From assembly GCA_938022235.1 (NCBI GenBank), contig CALIEL010000101.1, positions 1-18,451 on the forward strand: a DNA stretch of 18,451 bases, written 5' to 3'. Origin of the DNA: Oribacterium parvum (GTDB lineage Bacteria; Bacillota; Clostridia; Lachnospirales; Lachnospiraceae). Both the position numbers and the translations under genes were made by a program. Of the stretch, positions 6,564 through 13,934 are shown piece after piece; position 1 is the stretch's first letter; every line of letters starts with the position of its first letter. The notes under the pieces are model-generated. The model made no database searches. It saw only the letters and a list, made by a program, of their open reading frames with translations, and was not told the DNA's origin.

Positions 6564-8549
6564 ATGGAATTTCCAAGAGAATTTTTTTATGATGAGGTAA
6601 GGAACGGATTTTATATCCCCGGAATTATTAAAAGGATTTGGGCGGCACAGCTGGAAATCTTAGCAGTGATACAAAAAATATGCAAAAAGCATAAAATTCG
6701 TTATTATGCGGATTTTGGAACTCTTCTTGGGGCAGTAAGAGAAAATAATTTCATTGCCTGGGATGATGATTTGGATATTATGATGCTGCGGGATGATTTT
6801 GAACGCTTTGTAAAGGTTGTAGAAAAGTCCCTCCCTAAGGAGCTGAAGTTTACGGCAGTGGAAATAAATAAGGATTCTTGCAGTTTTATTTCTGCTGTCG
6901 GACTTACGGAAATGAAATATAGAGATAAGGTTTTACGAAAATATCATGAATTCCCATATCCCACAGCAGTGGATATCTTTGTGGTAGATGAGTTAGCAAA
7001 GGATCCTGAAGATGAAGCCTACAGAATGGAAGTCTTATCCATGTTGGGGACTATGCTGAATGGTATTGTTAATAAAAAGGAAAATACAAAAATTTTTCAG
7101 AAGGAACTAAAAGCAATTGAGGACTTATTACAGATAAAATTTGACCAAACAAAGCCCTTGGAAGGACAGTTCTATGCCATTATGGACAAAGTTTTCCAGG
7201 AGTTTAACGGGGAAGGCGGAGAAATGCTGGCTTGTATGCCTTTTAGAATGATTCATAAGGATGCTTGTTTCCCCAAGTCCGCCTTTACAGAGACTACTTG
7301 GGTTCCATTTTGTAACACAGAGCTTCCCATACCGAAAGATTATGACAGTGTTTTGAAAGCTAAATACGGGGATTACCATAAGACAGTAAAAGCCGGAGGC
7401 GGCCATGATTATCCTTGTTATAGAGAGTATGAGGATCTCTTAAGGAATGCATTAAAGGATAAATGGAATTTCGATTATCATTTTTCAGAGGAAGACTTAC
7501 AGCATAAGAAAGAACCTAATTTCCGAGATATGACACTGGAAACTTGGGCTTATCTGGAGCAAAAAAATAAAAAGATTTTTGAAAATTTCATGGCAGGTGA
7601 GTTTGCAACATGTTTGCAACTTATGGGACAGATGCAGGAGGAGGCTATTGCATTCGGCAATGCTATAGAGGTCAAATGCGGTGAAGGAAGTGAGACGGTA
7701 TCTTATTTGGAAAAATACTGTGAAGCTCTATATCATTCCTACCAGGCTTTAGAAAAGGCTCTGCCTTTGCAGGAAAAAGCTAAGGAGAAAAAGGGACCCG
7801 CGGGAGATTTTCCGGCTGCATTATGGAAGGATTTACAGAATATTGTACAAAAGCCAAGTTCCTACCTAAAGAAAGTTAAATTAGCGATAGAAAAAGAATT
7901 GAAAAGAGTGGTTCTGTTTTTACCTACTCGAGTGGAACAACTTAAGAGCTTTTTGCCTCTGTATGAGGCGCTTTCTCAAATGGAGGATGTGGACTGTAAA
8001 ATCATGCCGATTCCTTATTTCGACCGCCTGGGCACCGGTGAGCTTTCGGATATGCATTATGAGGGAGAAGAATTTCGAAAGCAATGCTCCGTTACAGATT
8101 ATAAAGACTATGATTTTGCTTCAGAGCGTCCGGATTGTGTCGTGATGCATTCTCCTTATGATGAGTTCAACCAGGTTCTTTCCGTGGATCCGTTTTTCTT
8201 TAGTAAAAATCTAAAAAAGTATACTAATAAATTGGTCTATATACCGGCTTTCGTGACTGATGAGATTGATCCCAAGAATGAGGAAGACGGAAAAGCGTTT
8301 GGAAATATGGATTTCTATGTGACTGTTCCCGGACTCTTCCACGCTGATTTTACTATTGTACAGTCAGAAAATATGAAAAAAGCTTATTTGGCTAAAATTG
8401 CACAGTTCACGAATTCCGAGGTGCGGAAGCAAATGTCCAAGAAAATTTCCGGTGCAGGTTCTTGTCTTTACGGAGACGATGAGGAAAAGGGAAGCAAGTC
8501 TGTGATTTCCGCGTTTCGAAGATTTTTAATGAAGAAGGAAGATAAATAG
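6564..8549 (+). CDS. LicD-family phosphotransferase fused to half of a glycerophosphotransferase-like fold (copy 3)
   Basis: The 661-aa third paralogue has AAAGGAG 6 nt before ATG. The LicD domain shows RYYADFGTLLGAVRE (46-60) and WDDDLDI (66-72), with AKYGDY later. The middle helical region has FGNAIEVKCGEGSETVSYLE, and the C-terminal half-fold contains KIMPIPYFD and, at about 528-562, HSPYDEFNQVLSVDPFFFSK then LVYIPAF. A lysine-rich linker of about 30 residues before the half-fold is longer than in copy 2. The three copies presumably serve the same activated headgroup but different acceptor positions or residues (inference). It lies immediately upstream of the PEP mutase fusion gene. Confidence 0.8.
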   Translation: MEFPREFFYDEVRNGFYIPGIIKRIWAAQLEILAVIQKICKKHKIRYYADFGTLLGAVRENNFIAWDDDLDIMMLRDDFERFVKVVEKSLPKELKFTAVEINKDSCSFISAVGLTEMKYRDKVLRKYHEFPYPTAVDIFVVDELAKDPEDEAYRMEVLSMLGTMLNGIVNKKENTKIFQKELKAIEDLLQIKFDQTKPLEGQFYAIMDKVFQEFNGEGGEMLACMPFRMIHKDACFPKSAFTETTWVPFCNTELPIPKDYDSVLKAKYGDYHKTVKAGGGHDYPCYREYEDLLRNALKDKWNFDYHFSEEDLQHKKEPNFRDMTLETWAYLEQKNKKIFENFMAGEFATCLQLMGQMQEEAIAFGNAIEVKCGEGSETVSYLEKYCEALYHSYQALEKALPLQEKAKEKKGPAGDFPAALWKDLQNIVQKPSSYLKKVKLAIEKELKRVVLFLPTRVEQLKSFLPLYEALSQMEDVDCKIMPIPYFDRLGTGELSDMHYEGEEFRKQCSVTDYKDYDFASERPDCVVMHSPYDEFNQVLSVDPFFFSKNLKKYTNKLVYIPAFVTDEIDPKNEEDGKAFGNMDFYVTVPGLFHADFTIVQSENMKKAYLAKIAQFTNSEVRKQMSKKISGAGSCLYGDDEEKGSKSVISAFRRFLMKKEDK

Positions 8550-8550
8550 G

Positions 8551-8570
8551 CTTGATTCTAAGAAATCAAG
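8551..8570 (+). other. Short hairpin between LicD copy 3 and the PEP mutase gene
   Basis: CTTGATT (8551-8557) and AATCAAG (8564-8570) form a perfect 7-bp stem with a 6-nt loop. It is followed by AAAAAGC rather than a T-run, so it is probably not a terminator and read-through into the PEP mutase gene is expected. It could be a processing or mRNA-stability site. Confidence 0.3.
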
Positions 8571-8645
8571 AAAAAGCTTAATTATAAATATAAAAGAGAA
8601 AATCCAAAGAGGTTTTTTAAAGATAGATTGGAAAAGGAAAAGAAA

Positions 8646-8652
8646 AAGGAGA
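8646..8652 (+). promoter_or_regulatory. Ribosome binding site deciding the PEP mutase start
   Basis: AAGGAGA lies 5 nt before ATG 8658. The in-frame TTG at 8628 has no comparable site, and the nucleotidyltransferase fold begins right at MKALILN. Confidence 0.7.
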
Positions 8653-8657
8653 TAAGG

Positions 8658-10679
8658 ATGAAGGCCTTAATTTTAAATTCCGGCAAGGGTAGCCGTATGG
8701 GAGATCTGACCAAGACTCACCCCAAATGTATGACGGAAATTGCCAGCATGGAAACCATTATCAGTAGACAGCTTCGTCAGGTGGCGGAGCAGGGGATTTC
8801 CGAGGTAATCATTACCACAGGTCCCTTTGAGGAGAAGCTGATTCACTATGTGGAAAGTCTTGGGCTCCCCTTAAGCTATACCTTTGTGCGGAATCCCAAT
8901 TACGAGAACACCAATTACATTTATTCCATGTATTTGGCGAGAAAGTATCTGGAAGACACGGATATTTTGCTTATGCACGGAGATTTGGTGGTGGAAAACG
9001 ATGTGTTTTTCTCCTTTTGCGAAACCGAAGGTTCTTGGATGGCGGGAAGTAAAAGCAAGGAGCTTCCGGAAAAGGACTTTAAGGCAGTGGTGGAGAATGA
9101 CCGGATTCAAAAGATAGGAATTTCCTACTTTGAACAGGCCTTTGCTGCTCAGCCCTTATATAAATTTGAAAAAGAGGATTTTGGAAAATGGCTTTCCGCC
9201 ATTGTGGCGTTTTGTGAATCCGGTGATGAGGAGAAGAGAAAATTATATGCGGAGGAAGCTTTAAATACAGTCTTAGAGAATATTTCCCTCAATTTCTATG
9301 ATGTGGGAAATAAGCTTTGCCAAGAGGTGGATAACCCGGATGACTTAGCGGTGGTATCCAATATTTTATCGGAAATCAAAAAGCGCACCGTATACATTTG
9401 CTTTTCCACGGACATTTTGCATAACGGACATTTGGCTCTTATCAAAAAAGCAAAGCGTCTGGGAAGAGTAATTGTAGGCGTACTGAAGGACGAAGTGATT
9501 GCTTCTTATAAGCGCTATCCCTTAGTGCCTTTTTCCGAGCGAAAGGCCATGTTTGAAAATATTTCCGGAGTCTATCAAGTAGTAGAACAGTCCAGCCTAT
9601 CCTATAGGGAAAATCTGGAAAAATACCGGCCGGATTATGTGCTTCATGGAGATAACTGGAAGATTGGTTTCCAAAAGCCCATTCGGGAAGAGGTTTGCAG
9701 TGTTTTGGCAAGCTATGGAGGAAAGCTGATTGAACTTCCCTATCATAAGGAAGAAAAGTACGCAGAGCTGGAAAAAAGAACCAAAGCGGAGCTTTCCATG
9801 CCGGATGTAAGAAGAGGAAGACTGAAAAAGGAGCTGGAGCTAAAGGGGCTGGTTACCGCCATGGAGGCTCATGACGGACTTACCGGTTTGATTGTTGAGC
9901 AGACCAAGGTGTATAAGGAGGGGGGAGCCCATCAGTTTGATGCTATGTGGATAAGCTCACTTTGCGATTCCACCGCTAAGGGTAAGCCGGATATTGAGCT
10001 TGTGGATATGAGCTCCCGTTTCAGAACCATTGAGGATATTACCGAGGTTACTACGAAACCCATTATTTTTGATGGAGACACCGGCGGAATCAAGGAGCAC
10101 TTTGTGTATACTGTGCGAAGCCTGGAACGTCTTGGGGTATCCATGGTGATTATAGAGGATAAGACGGGACTGAAGAAAAATTCCCTCTTCGGGACAGAGG
10201 TGGAGCAGACTCAAGACAGCATTGAAGCCTTTTCCGAGAAGATTCGGGCAGGTAAGCATGCCCAAAGAACCAAGGACTTTATGATTTGTGCCAGAATTGA
10301 AAGCTTGATTTTGGAAAAAGGCATGGAGGATGCTTTGGAGAGAGCTTTTGCTTTTCGAAAGGCAGGGGCGGATGCTATAATGATTCATAGCAGAAAGAAG
10401 GATCCCACGGAGATTTTTACTTTTGTGGAGCGTTTCCGGGAAAAAGAGAAAGATTGCTATATCGTTGTGGTACCCACCAGCTTTAACAGTGTAAAGGAAG
10501 AGGAATTTAAGCGAAGAGGAGTCAATGTGGTGATTTATGCCAACCAACTGATGCGGGCTACCGTGCCGGCGATTCAGAAGGCGGCCACCTTGATTTTGGA
10601 AAAGGAAAGAGCAGAGGAATGCGACAGCATGCTGATGCCCTTCCAGGACATTATCCGTTTAATTCCGGAAGAAGACTAG
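8658..10679 (+). CDS. aepX: Trifunctional-type protein: LicC/PntC-like cytidylyltransferase, HxGH nucleotidyltransferase-like domain, PEP phosphomutase
   Basis: The product is 673 aa from ATG 8658. Residues 1-240 are a LicC/PntC-type NTP transferase with LNSGKGSRMG (6-15), HPK, MHGDLV (Asp109) and a late EVDNPDD; this class makes CMP-phosphocholine or CMP-phosphonates. Residues 244-368 are a glycerol-3-phosphate cytidylyltransferase-like domain with HNGH (255-258) and GDNW. The usual RTxGISTT signature after the last strand is missing (PYHKEEKYAE instead), so this domain may be inactive. Residues 388-673 are PEP mutase with EAHDGLTGLIVE, FDGDTGG (471-477) and the diagnostic EDKTGLKKNS (500-509). 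It converts PEP to phosphonopyruvate. One chain thus holds the first pathway step and the nucleotide activation step. The alternative TTG start at 8628 adds 10 residues. A terminator follows. Confidence 0.88.
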   Translation: MKALILNSGKGSRMGDLTKTHPKCMTEIASMETIISRQLRQVAEQGISEVIITTGPFEEKLIHYVESLGLPLSYTFVRNPNYENTNYIYSMYLARKYLEDTDILLMHGDLVVENDVFFSFCETEGSWMAGSKSKELPEKDFKAVVENDRIQKIGISYFEQAFAAQPLYKFEKEDFGKWLSAIVAFCESGDEEKRKLYAEEALNTVLENISLNFYDVGNKLCQEVDNPDDLAVVSNILSEIKKRTVYICFSTDILHNGHLALIKKAKRLGRVIVGVLKDEVIASYKRYPLVPFSERKAMFENISGVYQVVEQSSLSYRENLEKYRPDYVLHGDNWKIGFQKPIREEVCSVLASYGGKLIELPYHKEEKYAELEKRTKAELSMPDVRRGRLKKELELKGLVTAMEAHDGLTGLIVEQTKVYKEGGAHQFDAMWISSLCDSTAKGKPDIELVDMSSRFRTIEDITEVTTKPIIFDGDTGGIKEHFVYTVRSLERLGVSMVIIEDKTGLKKNSLFGTEVEQTQDSIEAFSEKIRAGKHAQRTKDFMICARIESLILEKGMEDALERAFAFRKAGADAIMIHSRKKDPTEIFTFVERFREKEKDCYIVVVPTSFNSVKEEEFKRRGVNVVIYANQLMRATVPAIQKAATLILEKERAEECDSMLMPFQDIIRLIPEED

Positions 10680-10690
10680 AAGGATTCCGA

Positions 10691-10730
10691 AAGAGATGCC
10701 ACAGAGAAAACTTTGGCATCTCTTTTTATA
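10691..10730 (+). terminator. Intrinsic terminator after the PEP mutase gene
   Basis: AAGAGATGCCA (10691-10701) pairs perfectly with TGGCATCTCTT (10714-10724), with one further A-T pair on each side, and runs into TTTTTATAATT. This 11-bp stem closes the licD-pepM unit and implies separate transcription of the dehydrogenase and decarboxylase genes. Confidence 0.85.
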
Positions 10731-10856
10731 ATTCTTAATGCGTATCATAGGCGTTTCCTTGGGGAATCTCGTTTTTATGAGCCTCTGTAGGTGGCTTGTG
10801 ATATTTTATATCGATGTAGTATGTAACAGCGTGAATGAGAAAGGGATTAATGAGCA
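10731..10856 (+). promoter_or_regulatory. Leader of the dehydrogenase-decarboxylase unit, weak promoter candidate
   Basis: Because a strong terminator lies upstream, a promoter is expected here. The best candidate is TTGTGA (about 10796-10801), an 18-nt spacer and TATGTA, but both hexamers are poor. No known riboswitch fold was recognised. Confidence 0.25.
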
Positions 10857-12029
10857 ATGACCAAAGTGGAAATAGAGAATCAAATTGTACTGGGAAAGAA
10901 AAATCTAAAGGAAGAGTTGAAAAGCTTTTTTCAAGAACATTCCTTCCGAAGAATCTTTCTGGTGGCAGGAAGCTCCTTTTCCAAGCTTCCCATCGGGGAA
11001 GAATTGCAAGAGTTTTTTTCGGAGCTTTATATTGCTTTTTATCATTTTTCCGATTTCCGGGCCAATCCCCGATTGGAGGAGGTGGAAGAGGGGATTAAGG
11101 CCTTTTCCGCCTTTCGCGGAGACAGTATTTTAGCGGTTGGAGGAGGCTCCGCCTTGGATACGGCAAAGTGCATTAAGCTTTTTACAGGCTTATCCAAGGA
11201 TAGACCGTATTTGGAACAGGAATATCGAGAGAATGATATTCCTCTATTGGTGCATCCCACCACGGCGGGGACCGGTTCGGAAAGTACTCCCTTTGCGGTA
11301 ATTTACCAAGATGGAGAAAAATGCTCTGTGGAGCATGAGAGCATTTACCCGAAGTATCGTATAGAGGATGCAAGAAGTCTAAGAAGTTTACCGATGTACC
11401 AGAAGAAGGTCACTCTTTTAGATGCTTTAAGCCATGCCATGGAGGCGATTTGGTCAAAATACAGCAACGAAGACAGCAGAGCTTATGGACAGAAGGCTAT
11501 TTCTTTGATTTTAACGAATTATAAAGCCTATCTTTCTTTGGAAAATAAAAATGAGGCGAAAGTTCAAGGAAAAGCTTCTTCAGCGGAAGACCCTTCGGAG
11601 TCGGTTTTGGAGTCTATTGCTGAAGCTGCCAATCTTGCGGGAAAGGCTATTGCGGTGACAAAAACCACTGCCGGTCACGCCTTATCCTATAAATTGGGGA
11701 GCATCTGTCAGCTTCCCCACGGATTGGCCACCGCCATGGTAAACCGTGCGCTTTATCCTTTTATGTGTAGGGAAAAAAGCCGTATGATACATCCGGAAAA
11801 CCTGCTGTTTTTGGCAAAATGCTTTTCGGCAGAAACGGAAGAAGAGGGAGCAAAGCGTTACCTAGAAATTTTGGAGGACTTGGAGATTCTTCCCAATCTT
11901 TCGGTAAAGGAGGGGGACTTGGAGAATTTAGTCGCAGCCGTGAATCCGGAAAGACTTTCCAATCACCCCATTGCGCTAAGAGAAGAGGACATAGGGCTTT
12001 TGTATAAGGAGATTTTGGGAATCAGGTAA
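10857..12029 (+). CDS. Iron-containing alcohol dehydrogenase, probable phosphonoacetaldehyde reductase
   Basis: The 390-aa product has the full group III Fe-ADH layout: the nucleotide-binding GGGSALDTAK (95-104), PTTAGTGSE (134-142), and metal ligands Asp189 and His193 (LLDALSHAMEA), His274 (TTAGHALSY) and His288 (LPHGL). The 14-residue gap between the last two ligands is as in FucO. Next to PEP mutase and phosphonopyruvate decarboxylase, the expected reaction is NAD(P)H-dependent reduction of phosphonoacetaldehyde to 2-hydroxyethylphosphonate, as for PhpC/FomC/DhpG. Substrate assignment rests on context. An insert rich in Lys, Glu and Ser (229-250) precedes the third ligand block. ATG 10857 has only a distant AAAGGGA, so the translation signal is weak. 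Confidence 0.8.
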   Translation: MTKVEIENQIVLGKKNLKEELKSFFQEHSFRRIFLVAGSSFSKLPIGEELQEFFSELYIAFYHFSDFRANPRLEEVEEGIKAFSAFRGDSILAVGGGSALDTAKCIKLFTGLSKDRPYLEQEYRENDIPLLVHPTTAGTGSESTPFAVIYQDGEKCSVEHESIYPKYRIEDARSLRSLPMYQKKVTLLDALSHAMEAIWSKYSNEDSRAYGQKAISLILTNYKAYLSLENKNEAKVQGKASSAEDPSESVLESIAEAANLAGKAIAVTKTTAGHALSYKLGSICQLPHGLATAMVNRALYPFMCREKSRMIHPENLLFLAKCFSAETEEEGAKRYLEILEDLEILPNLSVKEGDLENLVAAVNPERLSNHPIALREEDIGLLYKEILGIR

Positions 12030-12032
12030 GAA

Positions 12033-12072
12033 AGATTTTCTGGAAGCTGAGGAAAATCTATTCTTTTGCCTC
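12033..12072 (+). other. Overlapping alternative hairpins in the dehydrogenase-decarboxylase gap
   Basis: AGATTTTC (12033-12040) pairs with GAAAATCT (12052-12059). The same GAAAA can instead join GAGGAAAA (12049-12056) to TTTTGCCTC (12064-12072, one bulged G). The two folds exclude each other. Neither is followed by a clean T-run. The remaining gap to 12187 shows nothing but a strong AAGGAGG (12176-12182). Confidence 0.3.
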
Positions 12073-12187
12073 AAGAAATTTCAATATTCTATGTTTCATG
12101 ATGAAAAAGCAATAGCCAGAAAAGCAAAGAAAGCTTATGATAGAAATATAACAATAAATGACAGCTTAGTAGAGCAAGGAGGCCCCT

Positions 12188-13303
12188 ATGAAGGTTGAGA
12201 GATTTTTAGAGTTGTGTCCGTCGGATTTTTTTGCCGGAGTTCCGGACTCCCAGTTAAAGGCTCTCTGTGATGAATTAATGGAAAAATACGGTACAGGGAG
12301 GCAACACCACATTGTAGCCAATGAAGGCAATGCGGTAGCTCTTGCAGCAGGATATCATCTGGCCACCGGAAAGCTTCCCCTGGTTTATCTCCAAAACAGC
12401 GGAGAGGGTAATGCCATGAATCCCTTAGTGTCTTTGGCTTCGGAAAGAGTCTACGGGATTCCCCTTCTCCTTGTGATCGGATACAGAGGAGAACCGGGGG
12501 TAAAGGATGAACCCCAGCATCTTTTTCAAGGAGAAATCACACTGGATTTTTTAAAGCTATTACAGATTCCCTACTTTGTTTTGGAGAAGGAGAGCAAAGA
12601 GGAAGAATTAAAAAATGCTTTAGAGGGCTTTGCAAAAGAGTTTCAAAAGGGCAGACAGGCTGCTATTGTGGTAAAGAAGGGGGCTTTGGAGAAGGAGCAC
12701 GGCTATCACTATAGCAATGCTTATAACTTTTCCAGAGAAGATGCTATCCGCTGCATCGTAGACTATACCGGAGATTCTCCCATTGTTTCCACTACCGGAA
12801 AAGCCAGCAGAGAGCTTTATGAGATTCGGGAAGAACGGGGTGAGGACCATAGCAGAGACTTTCTTACCGTAGGTTCCATGGGACATGCCAGTTCCATAGC
12901 TTTAGGAATTGCTTTGGAAAAGGAGAACGAAAGGATTGTTTGTCTGGACGGAGATGGCGCTCTTTTGATGCATATGGGGGCTATGGCAGTTCTTGGATCA
13001 TCGGGGCAAAAAAATATTTTACATATCCTTTTAAATAACGAGGCTCATGAAACCGTAGGAGGCCAGCCCACCGTCTCTCCAAACATCGATTATGGCAGTG
13101 TGGCAAAGGCTTGCGGATACAGTAAATCCTATCTGGTAAGAAACCAAAAGAACTTGGAAAGAGTTCTTTTGGAAAGTGCCAAGGAAGATGGACCGATATT
13201 TTTAGAAGTTCGTTGCGCCATGCATTCCCGGGAGAATCTGGGAAGGCCTAAGGAGAGTCCTAGAGAAAATAAAGAGCTGTTTATGAAGAAGCTGGAGAAG
13301 TAA
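12188..13303 (+). CDS. aepY: Phosphonopyruvate decarboxylase
   Basis: The 371-aa product has the length and motifs of the thiamine-diphosphate enzyme that pulls the unfavourable PEP mutase reaction forward by decarboxylating phosphonopyruvate to phosphonoacetaldehyde. The N-terminal pyrimidine domain has FFAGVPDSQLKALCDEL (14-30) and the cofactor-activating Glu46 in ANEGNAVALAAGYHLATG. The C-terminal domain carries the ThDP/Mg motif GDGALLMHMG (255-264) through NNEAHETVGGQ (283-293). AAGGAGG lies 5 nt before ATG. It follows the dehydrogenase by 158 bp and is probably in the same unit. There is no downstream transaminase, so phosphonoacetaldehyde is expected to go to the reductase. Confidence 0.9.
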   Translation: MKVERFLELCPSDFFAGVPDSQLKALCDELMEKYGTGRQHHIVANEGNAVALAAGYHLATGKLPLVYLQNSGEGNAMNPLVSLASERVYGIPLLLVIGYRGEPGVKDEPQHLFQGEITLDFLKLLQIPYFVLEKESKEEELKNALEGFAKEFQKGRQAAIVVKKGALEKEHGYHYSNAYNFSREDAIRCIVDYTGDSPIVSTTGKASRELYEIREERGEDHSRDFLTVGSMGHASSIALGIALEKENERIVCLDGDGALLMHMGAMAVLGSSGQKNILHILLNNEAHETVGGQPTVSPNIDYGSVAKACGYSKSYLVRNQKNLERVLLESAKEDGPIFLEVRCAMHSRENLGRPKESPRENKELFMKKLEK

Positions 13304-13500
13304 GGGCTTGTGAAAAATCACAATATTTTTTACACAATATAGGTCTGAATTGGGGCACGCTCCCGCTAGCCTCGCCGCATAGCAGTACTAACTTCAAGCT
13401 TCGCCCAGCTCGCTTTCAGTAAGTACTGATGGGCTCAGACTACCCCTTTTCAGACCTATATTGCTAAAAAACGTTTAATTATCGGGATTTTTCACTGCCC
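13304..13500. repeat. Element B: large nested inverted repeat
   Basis: Nearly 200 bp is organised as one imperfect palindrome. From outside in: GGGC (13304-13307)/GCCC (13497-13500); GTGAAAAATC (13310-13319)/GATTTTTCAC (13486-13495); TTTTTTA (13326-13332)/TAAAAAA (13465-13471); CAATATAGGTCTGA (13335-13348)/TCAGACCTATATTG (13450-13463); GGGG (13352-13355)/CCCC (13443-13446); AGTACTAACT/AGTAAGTACT near 13384 and 13418. The 13354-13390 part resembles the inverted core of element A. It directly follows the decarboxylase stop and may end that transcript. Confidence 0.8.
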
Positions 13501-13511
13501 CTTTCATTTCG

Positions 13512-13520
13512 TGCTATAAT
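13512..13520 (+). promoter_or_regulatory. Extended -10 promoter of the small CxCPxC gene
   Basis: TGCTATAAT contains a perfect TATAAT (13515-13520) with an upstream TGn. A clear -35 is not seen; the corresponding position is at the outer edge of element B. The leader would be about 40 nt. Confidence 0.6.
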
Positions 13521-13554
13521 GTTGTCCATAGAACTTTATTAAACTAATTTGGAT

Positions 13555-13561
13555 AAGGAGG
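13555..13561 (+). promoter_or_regulatory. Ribosome binding site deciding the start at 13567
   Basis: AAGGAGG sits 5 nt before ATG 13567, which rules against the in-frame TTG at 13549 that overlaps it. Confidence 0.75.
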
Positions 13562-13566
13562 ACAAT

Positions 13567-13917
13567 ATGACAAGAGAGGCGTTAAAGCAGGAAGTGGAGA
13601 GATTATTAGAGGCTTATAGCCTATGCCCGGAGGGAAAGGCTGCAGCCCAGGCATATTTGGAGGCCTTCGGAACGGAGCATGAACAGGAAAAGGCAAAGGC
13701 TTTGATTCAGGAAATCAAAGAGGATATTACCAGTATCGATGATTTGATTGCCCTTGCGGAAAGTGAAGCCGGAAAAGCTATTTTCGGAGAAGAGGGAGCG
13801 AAGAATACTGCCGCTGCCGCAAAGGAAGCTAAGGCAAAGGGAGAGGATACCTGTATTTGCCCGGCCTGCCAAAGCGGAAAGATTCTCTTGGCCAATGAAA
13901 GAGAGATTATCGGATAA
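13567..13917 (+). CDS. Small conserved protein of unknown function with a C-terminal CxCPxC motif
   Basis: The 116-aa, largely helical, acidic, Ala/Glu-rich protein carries Cys20 and a C-terminal cluster CICPAC (96-101) that could bind a metal. No signal peptide or membrane segment is present. I recall similar short proteins in Lachnospiraceae that databases sometimes label as Hsp90-like; the sequence shows nothing of the Hsp90 ATPase fold, so I would not carry that name. It forms a single-gene unit with its own extended -10 promoter and terminator, between the phosphonate genes and nrdA. No function is proposed. Confidence 0.75.
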   Translation: MTREALKQEVERLLEAYSLCPEGKAAAQAYLEAFGTEHEQEKAKALIQEIKEDITSIDDLIALAESEAGKAIFGEEGAKNTAAAAKEAKAKGEDTCICPACQSGKILLANEREIIG

Positions 13918-13934
13918 AATAATATACAGATGTA

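Noticed and set aside
2431..8549. Phosphocholine (lic) locus
   Set aside because: No choline kinase, choline transporter or other choline gene is present; the complete phosphonate route next door explains the LicC and LicD domains better. It cannot be fully excluded from sequence alone.
9957..10547. Long open frame on the minus strand (196 codons)
   Set aside because: It lies fully inside the PEP mutase domain, whose motifs are clear, and its product shows no recognisable features; a shadow frame.
10731..10856. Riboswitch before the dehydrogenase gene
   Set aside because: No conserved riboswitch core was recognised and no terminator-like expression platform is present.
13304..13500. Insertion sequence remnant
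   Set aside because: No transposase coding remnant and no clear target-site duplication; the structure is palindromic throughout.
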